A stretch of 64,000 nt of DNA. Source: Chloroflexi bacterium 54-19 (GTDB taxonomy: Bacteria > Chloroflexota > Chloroflexia > Chloroheliales > Chloroheliaceae). This document shows, piece by piece, positions 7,529-16,640 of the stretch. How positions within the stretch are numbered: position 1 is the first letter of the stretch; each line of letters begins with the position of its first letter. The translations under genes were made by a program, and so were the position numbers. The notes beneath the pieces were generated by a model, which was not told the origin of the DNA, did no database searches, and saw only the letters and a program-made list of their open reading frames with translations. The stretch is from assembly GCA_001898225.1 (NCBI GenBank), contig MKTJ01000032.1, positions 62,001-126,000 of the forward strand, written 5' to 3'.

Positions 7529-10306
7529 ATGAAGTTTTCTGAGCCGGAGAAGAACCAGGAGTATCAGGAGTCAAGTGAATACATTTACACCAATGATCCT
7601 CTAGTGGTGCCCCTGGCAAGCCTTAACCGAACCCATCTTTCCCTGGCAGGAGGTAAAGCCGCGAACCTGGGCGAGCTCATCCAGGCTGGGTTTGCTGTTC
7701 CAGATGGCTTTTGCATTACCACAGCGTCTTATAAGCTGGTCAGAGATAGTAAGGACGGCCCTGGTCCACGCCTCGAAGAGCTAGAGTTGGAGCTTGCCAC
7801 TTTAGAAAAAAAGGATTTAGAGCGGCTTAAGAAGTTTGCCACAGAAATTGAGGCAGCCTGGTTGAATGTCCCAATTCCTGGCAGCCTTGTAACTGCTATT
7901 ACTGAAGCGTACCGGGAATTAAGTAAGGGAGAACCTCTCCCGGTGGCGGTACGTTCTTCTGCTACAGCCGAGGATCTACCTACAGCCAGTTTTGCCGGCC
8001 AGCATGAAAGCTATCTCAATGTAATAGGAATCGAAGCCGTACTTAAGGCAGTCCGGCACTGCTGGGCCTCTTTATGGACGGGTCGCGCTGTAAGCTACCG
8101 GGATAACCTTGACCTTGCCTCAAGCCAGGTCTACCTGGCCGTAGTGGTTCAGCGAATGGTCGAAGCGCATGTGAGTGGGGTACTCTTTACCGCCAACCCT
8201 ATAACCGGCAAACGCCACCAGGCCGTTATCGATGCCAGCCCCGGCCTGGGTGAGGCGGTCGTCTCCGGTGCAACCGATCCAGATCATTTTGTAGTAAGTA
8301 CATCTTCTGATACTTCCGCAGGCGAGGTGCTCGAACGGCATCTAGGAGACAAGCGGGTCAGCATTCACTCAAGTCCACTTGGAGGTACAAGGCGGATCGA
8401 ACAAGCGGTGCCAGATCACCAGTATTGTTTGACCGAGGTCCAGGTGTTAGCGCTTGCAGAGCTTGGCTCTCGCCTAGAGAAGCAAATAGGAGCGCCCCAG
8501 GATATTGAGTGGGCTATTGACGAGGCTGAGCGAACCTGGCTGCTGCAGGCCCGGCCAATCACCACCCTGTTTCCGCTGCCCCAAAATAGTCCAACTATCG
8601 AGGAAAAATTACGGGTGTATTTGTCGTTCAACATACAGCAAGGAACCTACCGGCCAACTACCCCGATGGGCATCTCAGTCACTCGGATGCTCGCTTCAGC
8701 CCTTCTCACCCTGGCAGGCTTGCCACCACGGGATCCAAAAGCCGGTCCTGATTTCATTAAGGAAGCCGCCTCACGGGTTTTCTTTGATGTAACTCCGGCT
8801 CTGAGCCGGTCGTTTGGTCGAAAGTTTCTGGCCCAGGCTATGTCCCAAACGGAAGTTCATGCGGCTACCATTTTCGAGCGGCTGGGAGCGAGTTCTCAGT
8901 TTTCTCTCCTGCCTGCTCCCCGGCTTGCCCTGATTCGCACCATCGCAAAGATCCTGGTTCGTACTGGTTTACCCTGGCGTGTATTACGAGTGGTCGTTTC
9001 ACCAGGAGCAGCTCATGCCCGGCTTTTGGATTTCATTGAAGAGTTGAGGATTTCAGGTAACCTTCAGGCTGAAAAGTATACCGTGGCAAGCGTTCGGCTC
9101 TCAGCCGTCGAACAACTCATTCTAAAAGCAATCCCACGACTGTTATCTAATGCCTCGCCGGTAATGCTAGCTGGTATGGCAACTTACGCCCTTTCAGGTA
9201 AACTGCTGGGTAGGCTTGCCACGGAAGGCGAGCTGCAGGTGGTGTTGAGGGGAGCACCGTTTAACCCAACTACCGAGATGAACCTGGCATTATGGGCTTT
9301 AGCCAGGGAAGTTAAGGCCAATCCAGCCACGGCTAATCTGATTCACCAGACTCCCGCTGCCCGGTTGGCTGATAATTACCGAAAGGCTAGCTTACCTACC
9401 TCTTTACAAAAAGGTCTTACAAACTTCCTGGCCCAATACGGTCATCGCAGTGTTGCCGAGCTTGATCTTGGTCAACCCCGCTGGTCGGAAGATCCCACTT
9501 ATCTGTTGGAAAGGCTTACCCATTACCTGGAGCAAGATGGAAATCCGCTCCTCTCCCCGGAGGTTCAATTCCGCCGAGCAGCAGAGGAGGCTGAGGAAAT
9601 GATAAGTGTATTAACCGGCCGGGCCAAATACAAAAGCTGGTTACGTGGTTTACTCGCCGGTTTTTTTCTCCGCCGCGCCCACGCCCTGGGTGGTATGCGG
9701 GAAATACCCCGCTTCTGTCTCAGCCTGCTCTTGGCCCAGGTACGCGAACTTATCTGGCCGGTTGGGGAAGAGTTAACCAGGGCAGGACGGCTGGAGAAAG
9801 CTGAGGATATTTTTTATATCACCCTGGCTGAAGCCCAGATGGCCCTGGCTGGAACAGACCTGCGAGAAGTAGTCAATTCCCGGCGAGATACCTTTGAGCG
9901 AGAATTCACTCGCCACAATGTTCCGGTGGTACTGTTATCCGACGGCACTGTTCCTACTTTCACGCAAGATTTCGATTCATCCCAAAAGGGATTGCTGCAA
10001 GGTACCCCGGCTTCACCTGGTCTTATTACCGGTATAGCCAGGGTGATTCTTGATCCCGAGGGAGCCCGGATAAACCAGGGTGAAATCCTGATTGCACCTT
10101 CAACTGATCCTGGCTGGACCCCACTCTTTCTGAGCGCCGGTGGGTTGGTAATGGAAATGGGTGGGGCCATGTCGCATGGGGCTATAGTTGCTCGCGAGTA
10201 TGGCATTCCGGCCGTAGTAGCAGTTGGCGGCGCAACCTTAAGAATAAGTACCGGCCAGCAGATTACCGTAGATGGGGCCAGAGGCACCGTTGTTGTACTT
10301 TCTTAA
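7529..10306 (+). CDS. Rifampicin phosphotransferase / PEP synthase-like dikinase
   Basis: Protein of 925 residues with the three-part architecture of PEP-utilising dikinases. An N-terminal ATP-grasp region carries GGKAANLGELIQAG, VRSSATAEDLPTASFAGQ, SGVLFTANP and LLQARPIT. The central helical region has no housekeeping PEP-synthase signature. The C-terminal swivelling domain carries PSTDPGWTPLF and the catalytic His in GGAMSHGAIVAREYGIPAVV. Absence of a C-terminal PEP/pyruvate barrel and the domain order fit rifampicin phosphotransferase (about 870 residues in characterised members) better than PEP synthase. Substrate is not determinable; it may act on another small molecule. It lies directly downstream of tetR. 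Confidence 0.82.
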   Translation: MKFSEPEKNQEYQESSEYIYTNDPLVVPLASLNRTHLSLAGGKAANLGELIQAGFAVPDGFCITTASYKLVRDSKDGPGPRLEELELELATLEKKDLERLKKFATEIEAAWLNVPIPGSLVTAITEAYRELSKGEPLPVAVRSSATAEDLPTASFAGQHESYLNVIGIEAVLKAVRHCWASLWTGRAVSYRDNLDLASSQVYLAVVVQRMVEAHVSGVLFTANPITGKRHQAVIDASPGLGEAVVSGATDPDHFVVSTSSDTSAGEVLERHLGDKRVSIHSSPLGGTRRIEQAVPDHQYCLTEVQVLALAELGSRLEKQIGAPQDIEWAIDEAERTWLLQARPITTLFPLPQNSPTIEEKLRVYLSFNIQQGTYRPTTPMGISVTRMLASALLTLAGLPPRDPKAGPDFIKEAASRVFFDVTPALSRSFGRKFLAQAMSQTEVHAATIFERLGASSQFSLLPAPRLALIRTIAKILVRTGLPWRVLRVVVSPGAAHARLLDFIEELRISGNLQAEKYTVASVRLSAVEQLILKAIPRLLSNASPVMLAGMATYALSGKLLGRLATEGELQVVLRGAPFNPTTEMNLALWALAREVKANPATANLIHQTPAARLADNYRKASLPTSLQKGLTNFLAQYGHRSVAELDLGQPRWSEDPTYLLERLTHYLEQDGNPLLSPEVQFRRAAEEAEEMISVLTGRAKYKSWLRGLLAGFFLRRAHALGGMREIPRFCLSLLLAQVRELIWPVGEELTRAGRLEKAEDIFYITLAEAQMALAGTDLREVVNSRRDTFEREFTRHNVPVVLLSDGTVPTFTQDFDSSQKGLLQGTPASPGLITGIARVILDPEGARINQGEILIAPSTDPGWTPLFLSAGGLVMEMGGAMSHGAIVAREYGIPAVVAVGGATLRISTGQQITVDGARGTVVVLS

Positions 10307-10505
10307 TGGGGTCGGCGCAATAAATGGACTTAAATAGTTGATTAGAATAATTAGCTTATCTCAATGCCGTATTCTAATTAAGCAAATAATATTACAATTG
10401 ATTGAATGAACCAATTTAGAAAGTGCTATTTGAACTCAATTGTTACGACTTTAACAGCTAAGCGTCGGTTCCTGCCAGAATAATGCTCTGACCCCTATTT
10501 CATTA

Positions 10506-11048
10506 TTAATTTGTCTTAGCTTCTTCATGAGTCTTTGGTTGTTGTATGTGCCTCACGAAAACTACAAGAATAGCAATCACCCCACTCCGAATAGCCATAT
10601 CGGCTAGATTAAAATTCTTTGCATAGGGAAGCCAATCTAAATAAATAAAATCCGTAACAAACCCATCCTTAAAAATACGATCAAAGAGATTCCCTAAAGT
10701 GCCTCCCAGAAGCAAACCGATGGCGGATTGTTGAAGGCGGCTTTTGGGGACTATGCGGTGGTAGTAAAAAATCATTGTTAAAGCGGCCAGGGCGGCTACA
10801 AAAGCGAGCAGCCAGGATGTATTTTCCAGAATATTGTTACTGGCACCGTTGTTTTTACTGTATTTTAAAATCAGGCCACCGCCAACCATTAAGGTCTTAC
10901 CGCTACCGAATGGCCCTAAGTTTAGCTCGATTAAGTATTTACTCATCTGGTCCAAACTTAAGACCAGAAGGGCCAGGCCATAGACCCAACCTAACTGGAC
11001 ATTTTTGAACTTTAATTTCACCTTGCCAAGTATATTTGGGAGGGCCAT
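10506..11048 (-). CDS. lspA: Lipoprotein signal peptidase (signal peptidase II)
   Basis: Membrane aspartyl protease of 180 residues that cleaves lipoprotein signal peptides. It has four hydrophobic segments and the family boxes DQMSKYLIE, NNGAS, GGTLGNLFDRI, VTDFIYL and FNLADMAI. The catalytic Asp pair is expected in the last two boxes. It lies 48 bp downstream of a small Cys-containing gene in a MerR-controlled operon. lspA copies are known passengers in heavy-metal resistance operons, so this is probably an accessory copy. Confidence 0.94.
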   Translation of the reverse strand: MALPNILGKVKLKFKNVQLGWVYGLALLVLSLDQMSKYLIELNLGPFGSGKTLMVGGGLILKYSKNNGASNNILENTSWLLAFVAALAALTMIFYYHRIVPKSRLQQSAIGLLLGGTLGNLFDRIFKDGFVTDFIYLDWLPYAKNFNLADMAIRSGVIAILVVFVRHIQQPKTHEEAKTN

Positions 11049-11096
11049 CTCAAATTATTCTTTTCTTTAGAATAGTCTGCAAGCAAATTAAATAAC

Positions 11097-11459
11097 TTAA
11101 TCCCGGACTATATTCGCAGGAATATACTCACCTAGTTCCGCTAGGATAAAAGGCTTAATACCGTCCGGCCCGGTCAGACTTAACGAGAAAGTATTAGCTC
11201 TTGCCTGAAGTTCTAGCGAGAAATTGAAAAAAGGGCAGCACAGTCTCTCCAGTTGAATAAACTGGGCGGTCTTAACCAGCAGGTCTTCCTTGAGAGGCAA
11301 CACCAGCTTGTAGCCGTCAGGCAGTTCTAGCCTGGTTTCAACCTGCTCCATAATATATTTTATATTATCGAGGTGTAGGCTGCGCTGAGCCGGTTCGATT
11401 GCCAGCATCTCGCAGGCAAAAACAGTTCCATTGTCAGTTTGGTTCTCTAAATCGGCCAT
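11097..11459 (-). CDS. Small Cys-containing protein of a metal-resistance operon
   Basis: Protein of 120 residues with a conserved-looking core LERLCCPFFNFSLEL followed by LSLTGPDGIKPFILAEL. Proteins of this kind occur in mercury and other metal-resistance operons, but I know no established function. The ATG at 11459 (MADLENQ) has GGGAG upstream. A longer frame to 11672 would overlap the upstream gene and looks spurious. The adjacent Cys pair could bind a soft metal; this is inference. Confidence 0.72.
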   Translation of the reverse strand: MADLENQTDNGTVFACEMLAIEPAQRSLHLDNIKYIMEQVETRLELPDGYKLVLPLKEDLLVKTAQFIQLERLCCPFFNFSLELQARANTFSLSLTGPDGIKPFILAELGEYIPANIVRD

Positions 11460-11577
11460 TGGTTTTTCTCCCTTTATCAAAATAGTGTCACTTGCAAGAC
11501 TTTTCCAAAATCTTTGTTTTACTAAACTACAAAAACCCGGACTTATCCTGATTTGTGATTTAGCCGCCAACTGCGAC

Positions 11578-12033
11578 TTACTTGCCGCAACCACACGACT
11601 GATCCGATTGGCATTTACCACCATTCCTGGCGCAGGAATTTTGCCCCGCGAAACTGGATTGGGGTTTTGCATGAAAAATCAGTCTACCATCTCGGCGGGC
11701 GCGAAAAATAATAATTGCTGTAAGCAAGACAAGCAGAACCAGTGTTAGCCAGAGCCAGGAAAGATTTACAAAGCCGAGCAAGGCTGTCCCTCCAATTGCC
11801 AGGCTGCTTCCCACCACAGGTACACTGCAACATAGGGCGCACAAAAGCAGCACACTGACTCCACCCAACCCCAGGAAGGTGTTAGTTTTACGGCCTGGCT
11901 TTTTGGCTGGACCGGAAAGTGAATCTTCTGTTGCCTCATAAGCCTGGCTCGTACCAGCGGGTGCGTTTCCAGAACCTTTTTCAAGCTGGGCTAGTTCGAT
12001 GACTTTTCGCTGAGGCAACTCTTCCTTTATCAT
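11578..12033 (-). CDS. Cys-rich small membrane protein, possible metal transporter/sequestration
   Basis: Protein of 151 residues. A hydrophilic N-terminus of about 50 residues precedes two hydrophobic segments (about 53-85 and 90-112), the first containing ALCCSVP. The C-terminal tail is Cys-rich (CARNGGKCQSDQSCGCGK). The CC-x-x-P feature inside a membrane helix recalls MerT/MerF mercury importers, but sequence similarity cannot be judged here. It is first in a three-gene operon with the Cys protein and lspA, opposite the MerR regulator and behind a 19-bp-spacer promoter. Mercuric, copper or another soft-metal role is inferred. Confidence 0.7.
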   Translation of the reverse strand: MIKEELPQRKVIELAQLEKGSGNAPAGTSQAYEATEDSLSGPAKKPGRKTNTFLGLGGVSVLLLCALCCSVPVVGSSLAIGGTALLGFVNLSWLWLTLVLLVLLTAIIIFRARRDGRLIFHAKPQSSFAGQNSCARNGGKCQSDQSCGCGK

Positions 12034-12168
12034 AAGTAATCCTCTTCCTTCAAACTTTTTCTACCAATTAGCGTAACTAAACAAGACTAACAAGCGGTTT
12101 GAAACACTATCTTCCAGGCTAATCTGCAAAATACGCCAGGGCCATTTACAGATGTGGTACTCTTTAAC

Positions 12169-12199
12169 AGAGTAACACTTAAAGCTCACTTTAAGTCAA
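12169..12199 (-). promoter_or_regulatory. MerR-type promoter (19-bp spacer) with dyad operator
   Basis: Reading the minus strand, TTGACT (12194-12199) and TACTCT (12169-12174) are separated by 19 bp. This is the elongated spacing typical of MerR-activated promoters. The spacer overlaps a perfect dyad CTTAAAG-ctca-CTTTAAG at 12178-12195. A second dyad, ACTCT-N5-AGAGT, lies at 12159-12173. It drives the membrane-protein/Cys-protein/lspA operon, divergent from merR. Confidence 0.8.
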
Positions 12200-12219
12200 G
12201 AGGGTGAAATTAAGAATTT

Positions 12220-12615
12220 ATGAGTGAATTAACAATAGGAGAGCTGGCAAAACTGGCCGAAGTACCATCTTCAACCCTGCGTTACTATGAGAGTATGGGT
12301 CTGGTGGCAGCCTCTAAAAGAATTAACGGGCAGCGGCGCTATACAGCAGATGTTATAAAACGTTTGGACTTTATTAAACTGGCTCAACAAGCTGGTTTCA
12401 GCATTGCCGAAATAGTAACTCTTTTGGAGGGTTTTGAAACAGATTTACCGCCGCTGTCTCAGTGGCGAACTGTCGCCGAGCAAAAGCTGGCCGAAGTTGA
12501 AATAGCGATAGTGCGGGCGCAAAAGATGAAATTCCTGCTGCAGGAAGGTTTGCGCTGTGGCTGCATGAATTATGATGAATGCTCCGAACGGCTGGCTACC
12601 GAAGGTCATTGTTAA
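12220..12615 (+). CDS. MerR family transcriptional regulator
   Basis: Regulator of 131 residues with an N-terminal winged helix (TIGELAKLAEVPSSTLRYYESMGLV, then the RRY wing), a coiled-coil dimerisation helix at about 80-110, and a C-terminal Cys cluster GLRCGCMNYDEC plus a final Cys. The CxCx5C spacing equals three of the four Cys that bind the 2Fe-2S cluster in SoxR; the first one is replaced by Gly, and a terminal Cys is present. Metal or redox sensing is likely but the inducer is unknown. It controls the divergent operon and possibly the downstream Acr3-like gene. Confidence 0.9.
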   Translation: MSELTIGELAKLAEVPSSTLRYYESMGLVAASKRINGQRRYTADVIKRLDFIKLAQQAGFSIAEIVTLLEGFETDLPPLSQWRTVAEQKLAEVEIAIVRAQKMKFLLQEGLRCGCMNYDECSERLATEGHC

Positions 12616-12682
12616 GTCATGGTTGGCTTTAAGTCGCGCATTTTAACCTTTGGGCTATTTTTTCCTTCAAATAGGACCAAAA

Positions 12683-12711
12683 ACAGGGTAAGTTGAAACA
12701 ACTTACCCTGT
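12683..12711. promoter_or_regulatory. Perfect 13-bp inverted repeat between merR and the Acr3-like gene
   Basis: ACAGGGTAAGTTG-aaa-CAACTTACCCTGT is a perfect hairpin ending 25 bp before the GTG of the carrier gene. There is no T-run after it, so a simple terminator is unlikely; an operator or attenuating/stabilising hairpin is more plausible. Confidence 0.6.
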
Positions 12712-12735
12712 AACAATTTCGACATCAGGAGTTAA

Positions 12736-13734
12736 GTGAATTCTCAAAACATTCGGGATGTTCTTGAAAATCGGCAAATCGTAATTTACTTCAGTATAGT
12801 AATAATTGCAGCAGTTATAGCCATTATATTGCCCGGTACCCATAATTTAGAGGTAGCTATAAATCCGGCCCTGGCAGTGATGCTTTTTGTGACATTTTTA
12901 CAGGTACCGCTGGCCGAACTCAGAAGGGCCATTACTCACCTGCCTTTTCTGATGGCCCTTTTAGTGGGGAACTTTATCGGCATTCCGCTCCTGGTGTTCC
13001 TCCTGCTCCAGCTTGTGCCGGACAATCCGCTGGTCCGCCTCGGCGTGCTCATGGTATTACTCTCGCCCTGTATTGATTATGTGGTCACTTTTACTCATCT
13101 GGGTGGAGGAGATACCCGGCTGCTACTGGCGGCCACACCCGTCCTCTTACTTGTCCAGATTGTCATGCTACCATTGTATCTAGGCTTCTTTCTGGGCGAA
13201 GACGCCAGACGTTTGGTCCAATTGGGGCCGTTTCTAGAGGCATTCTTGTGGCTGATAGCCCTACCCCTGGTTTGCGCTGCTCTTTTCCAGTGGTGGGCGG
13301 CCCGGTCCGGGACGGGTAATAAAGTAAAAGATATTCTGGGAGTCCTGCCAGTTCCGGCAACCGGGATCGTCCTGTTCGTGGTCATTGCATCCGTAATACC
13401 CCAGATTGGTCCCTCCTTTGATCTGGCTTTGAGAGTAATACCGGTGTATATCGGTTTCGCGATAATTGCACCCCTAATTGGCTGGTTTACAGGACGGTTA
13501 TTTCGTCTGGAAGCCAGCGCCGGTCGGTCGGTAGCTTTCAGCACAGCCACCCGCAATTCGCTGGTGATATTACCGCTAGCCCTGGCAGTCCCTGGAGCAG
13601 TGCCAGTTTTACCCGCGATTATAGTTACCCAGACTCTGATCGAGCTAATATGCGAACTGATTTTCGTTCGTATAATGCCTCTCTTTGGAACTGCCAAAAA
13701 TGGGAAGAAAGAACCAACCTTGAGACCTGAATGA
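12736..13734 (+). CDS. Acr3/bile-acid-sodium-symporter-family arsenic resistance carrier
   Basis: Membrane protein of 332 residues with about ten hydrophobic segments. Internal signatures LMVLLSPCIDYVVTFTHLGGGD (with a Cys in a membrane helix, comparable to the Acr3 catalytic Cys after Pro) and FSTATRNSLVILPLALAVP fit the Acr3/ArsB-like branch of the BASS superfamily. GTG start at 12736 with CAGGAG upstream. It would export arsenite, which the arsRC-gapdh-arsJ operon lacks a pump for. Substrate assignment is by family and context. Confidence 0.8.
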   Translation: MNSQNIRDVLENRQIVIYFSIVIIAAVIAIILPGTHNLEVAINPALAVMLFVTFLQVPLAELRRAITHLPFLMALLVGNFIGIPLLVFLLLQLVPDNPLVRLGVLMVLLSPCIDYVVTFTHLGGGDTRLLLAATPVLLLVQIVMLPLYLGFFLGEDARRLVQLGPFLEAFLWLIALPLVCAALFQWWAARSGTGNKVKDILGVLPVPATGIVLFVVIASVIPQIGPSFDLALRVIPVYIGFAIIAPLIGWFTGRLFRLEASAGRSVAFSTATRNSLVILPLALAVPGAVPVLPAIIVTQTLIELICELIFVRIMPLFGTAKNGKKEPTLRPE

Positions 13735-13854
13735 AAATTTCCCAATAATGATATGTTGGGTTGGACAGCTTTCACCAATCATCCATCCCAGGTCCTAAAT
13801 TATCCAAATATTATTCTGGAATATTATGCTTTTTCATCGACAATTTACAGGTTT

Positions 13855-13888
13855 TATACTACAACTAAGATAAGTTAGTTGTAGTATA
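13855..13888. promoter_or_regulatory. 14-bp perfect inverted repeat upstream of integrase
   Basis: TATACTACAACTAA-gataag-TTAGTTGTAGTATA is perfect over 14 bp, followed by a T-rich stretch (ccattttt). It may be a terminator for the Acr3 transcript, an operator for the recombinase gene, or part of an attachment site. Confidence 0.55.
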
Positions 13889-13982
13889 GCCATTTTTGTG
13901 GTACTGTAGCGGCGATGGCTTTCAAGGATTATTACTGGTTTCGCTTATTGGTGAAAAGGTTAGGTAGGTGGGGTGGTTTGAG

Positions 13983-15182
13983 ATGGCAAACGAAATTATA
14001 GTTGTCGGACCTGGTGATAGCACTCGCGACGATGGCTCTCAAAAAAGTAATTCTTCTTCAAAACTCGAACTGGCAATCGTCGCCTGGTTGGATGCCAAGT
14101 CCAAACGCTCCAACAGTTCCAAAACCCTGGTAGCTTACCGCGATACCTTGGCGTCTTTTAGAAATACTCTGCTTGCCGCAGGCCTGGACCTCGATTCGCC
14201 GGATATTACTACTCTGGCCCTGGTCGCCCAGGGCTGGGCCGGGCAGTCTACGACGGCTGCTCCTTCCTTTATAAAGGAAGAAGGTAAAGGTAAGGGAAAC
14301 GAGGCAGCTAATAGCGCAGAGAAAAAAGCAACCACCGGCAGAAAAAGCAGAAAGTCAGCCAGTTCAAACCTAGCGCAAGAAACTGACAAATCAGATGCCA
14401 CCGTCATCCAGCCCTACCAGGAAATCCCTCGAACGAAAGCTCAGCAAAATACTGTGGTCAATGAGGTCAGCCCGGCTACCTATAACCAACGCCTGGCAAT
14501 TCTCTCAAGTTTTTATGGTTATGCCCGTAGGCAAGGTCTCCTTACTGGTGAAAATCCGATTGGTCGTGTAGAACGCCGCCCAGTCCACCTTTATGGTGAT
14601 GCCTCAGCCCTGTCTTACAAAGAAGTGAAAAATAACCTGGCGGCGATTGATCGCTCCCAACCTATAGGTAAACGAGATTATGCTCTTTTAAGCGTGGCCC
14701 TCCAGACCGGCCGCCGCCTTTCCGAGCTGGCTTCCCTCCGGCGCTCAAACCTCAAGTTTGACGGGGCCTCTATTACCATTCACTGGCACCGGACCAAAGG
14801 CGGCAAAGCTATGAGCGACAGGCTGCCACAACCTCTGAGCCGGGCGTTGGCCGAGTGGCACTCTTCTTATTATGGTAATCAGGTTAACTCATTACCGCAG
14901 GATGCGCCGGTGTGGGTTTCTCTTTCCCGGCAAAATAAGGGAGCAGCCCTCAGCATCCAGACAATTGCAGATATTTGTGAAAAGCGATTAGGAACCAGCA
15001 AGGTTCATAGCCTCCGCCATACTTTTGCCAGGGCCATGGAAGATGCTGGGGCCAAAGTAAGCGTTATTCAGGCTCGTTTGGGTCATACCAGCCTGGCTAC
15101 CACTGGCCGTTATCTGGCAGCTCTTCGCCAGGCCGAAAACGAACATGCTGACGCTTTATCTAGTTTATTTGGCATTGAGTAA
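13983..15182 (+). CDS. Tyrosine recombinase / integrase (XerC/D-like)
   Basis: DNA recombinase of about 399 residues. The N-terminal SAM-like core-binding domain is split by a low-complexity, Lys/Ser-rich insert (about residues 85-140). The catalytic domain shows TGRRLSELASLRRSNL (Arg I), a beta-hairpin Lys region HWHRTKGGKA, HSLRHTF (His-x-x-Arg), LGHTSLATTGRY with the nucleophilic Tyr. The ATG at 13983 or an in-frame GTG at 13968 could start translation. It sits at the left edge of an AT-rich defence-gene block, so it may mobilise that block. Confidence 0.9.
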   Translation: MANEIIVVGPGDSTRDDGSQKSNSSSKLELAIVAWLDAKSKRSNSSKTLVAYRDTLASFRNTLLAAGLDLDSPDITTLALVAQGWAGQSTTAAPSFIKEEGKGKGNEAANSAEKKATTGRKSRKSASSNLAQETDKSDATVIQPYQEIPRTKAQQNTVVNEVSPATYNQRLAILSSFYGYARRQGLLTGENPIGRVERRPVHLYGDASALSYKEVKNNLAAIDRSQPIGKRDYALLSVALQTGRRLSELASLRRSNLKFDGASITIHWHRTKGGKAMSDRLPQPLSRALAEWHSSYYGNQVNSLPQDAPVWVSLSRQNKGAALSIQTIADICEKRLGTSKVHSLRHTFARAMEDAGAKVSVIQARLGHTSLATTGRYLAALRQAENEHADALSSLFGIE

Positions 15183-15409
15183 CAATTTTATCTTTAGAGA
15201 GATATAAATTGCATTTTATTTAATAAAATTGTATACCTATACTTGGTAAATTAATATTGACCCACCCTTAAAAGTGAGCATAAGTAACCAAAGGGCTAAA
15301 TTATTAGAAATTTATTCAAAGTCTATCAATTATAAAAAAATATGGGATAATAAATTACTTGGAATTACGGTTTCTCCGCTTAAAATGTGTTCGATAAACG
15401 GCTTTCAAT

Positions 15410-16627
15410 ATGAGTACTGATTTTTCAGCAATTGCATCTGCGTTAGGCTATATCCATCAATTTAATTATGGGTTATATTTGCTTTTAACTTCTGAAGAAG
15501 AAGGAGAGATTACTTTAGAATCCCTCGATGATGTTGTGCTTCGAAAAAAGGGTTCAGATATTGAATTAGCTCAACTGAAAAGACATGGAGATCCCGAAGA
15601 ATTATTAAAAGACAATAGTGTAGATTTATGGAAGACTTTACGTATTTGGTGCGAACATTTCATCAACAAGAAAATTACTTTTGAAAATACTTTACTGACT
15701 TTGATTACAACAGGCAGAATTGATACCGCATCCGTATTAGTGGATTTAAAACTTCCAGCAGGTCAAAGAAATGTCAGCAAAATTATCGCTGGTTTAGATT
15801 TAGTAGCAAGCACATCAACGAATCAAAAACTTTCTAAAGCATTCACTAATTATAATTCTTTAACTCTTGCAGAAAAAGAACAGCTAATTAATTCTGTAAA
15901 AATAGTTGATAAGTCATTAGATGTTTTAAACTTATCAGATGCAATTAAAAAACCTTATCTCGAATTATCCGTACCGGATGATAAATACCTTGAACCCCTT
16001 TACCATAGAATTGAGGGTTGGTGGTTTGAGAAGGTTATAAGGCAGCTAGCCGAGGGTGAAAACAAAACTCCGATTACCAGGTATGAATTGATCTCAGAAA
16101 TAAGAGAACGCTCTAAAGAATTCGGGGATACAGCTTTGCCTATGGATTTTCTTTTTGAAGAACCTCCTGATACTCCTGATCCTGACCCAGAAGGAGATAC
16201 AAGAATATTTGTAGTGCAATTACGTGAAATTGCTCTGGAAAATATAGAAATTGGCAAAGCTATTATTGATTATTACAAGGCTTTTGTCCAAAGATCGAAT
16301 TGGGTTCGGGATGGCTTATTGAAGAATGGTGAGTTAGAACGTTATGAAAAGAGACTGATAGATGAATGGCAACGTGTAGCTGCAAGACAACGACGTAAAA
16401 TTAAAAATAAGAATGATAAAGATGAGTTGATTGATTGTGGGCGCAATATATTCGATGCTATTGATATTGACCCTAGTTTTTCTTCTCAACAAATAAGACC
16501 GGCGGATCGTGGTTCTTACATGCGCCGTGGGACTCTTCACAGGCTTGCTGATAACAACCCTCCAGATGTTTATTGGCATCCTGATTTTCTACATCGGCTA
16601 CAAGCTTTATTAACGCCTTCACCTTAA
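15410..16627 (+). CDS. ABC-three-component (ABC-3C) system effector with DUF4297-like nuclease N-terminus
   Basis: Protein of 405 residues, AT-rich. The N-terminal region has the pattern of DUF4297/restriction-endonuclease-like domains: FNYGLYLLL, then an acidic ESLDDVVL and a QLKRH (Q-x-K) element. The C-terminal region ends with RPADRGSYMRRGTLHRLAD and DVYWHPDFLHRL, a tail I recognise from proteins annotated as ABC-three-component system C-terminal domain. The next two genes are the matching middle component and SMC-like ATPase. In such conflict systems this component is the predicted effector nuclease. Confidence 0.8.
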   Translation: MSTDFSAIASALGYIHQFNYGLYLLLTSEEEGEITLESLDDVVLRKKGSDIELAQLKRHGDPEELLKDNSVDLWKTLRIWCEHFINKKITFENTLLTLITTGRIDTASVLVDLKLPAGQRNVSKIIAGLDLVASTSTNQKLSKAFTNYNSLTLAEKEQLINSVKIVDKSLDVLNLSDAIKKPYLELSVPDDKYLEPLYHRIEGWWFEKVIRQLAEGENKTPITRYELISEIRERSKEFGDTALPMDFLFEEPPDTPDPDPEGDTRIFVVQLREIALENIEIGKAIIDYYKAFVQRSNWVRDGLLKNGELERYEKRLIDEWQRVAARQRRKIKNKNDKDELIDCGRNIFDAIDIDPSFSSQQIRPADRGSYMRRGTLHRLADNNPPDVYWHPDFLHRLQALLTPSP

Positions 16628-16640
16628 AAAATAAATAGTT

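Noticed and set aside
13095..13778. 227-codon minus-strand ORF
   Set aside because: Antisense to the Acr3-like carrier; Arg/Pro/Gly-rich composition typical of a shadow frame.
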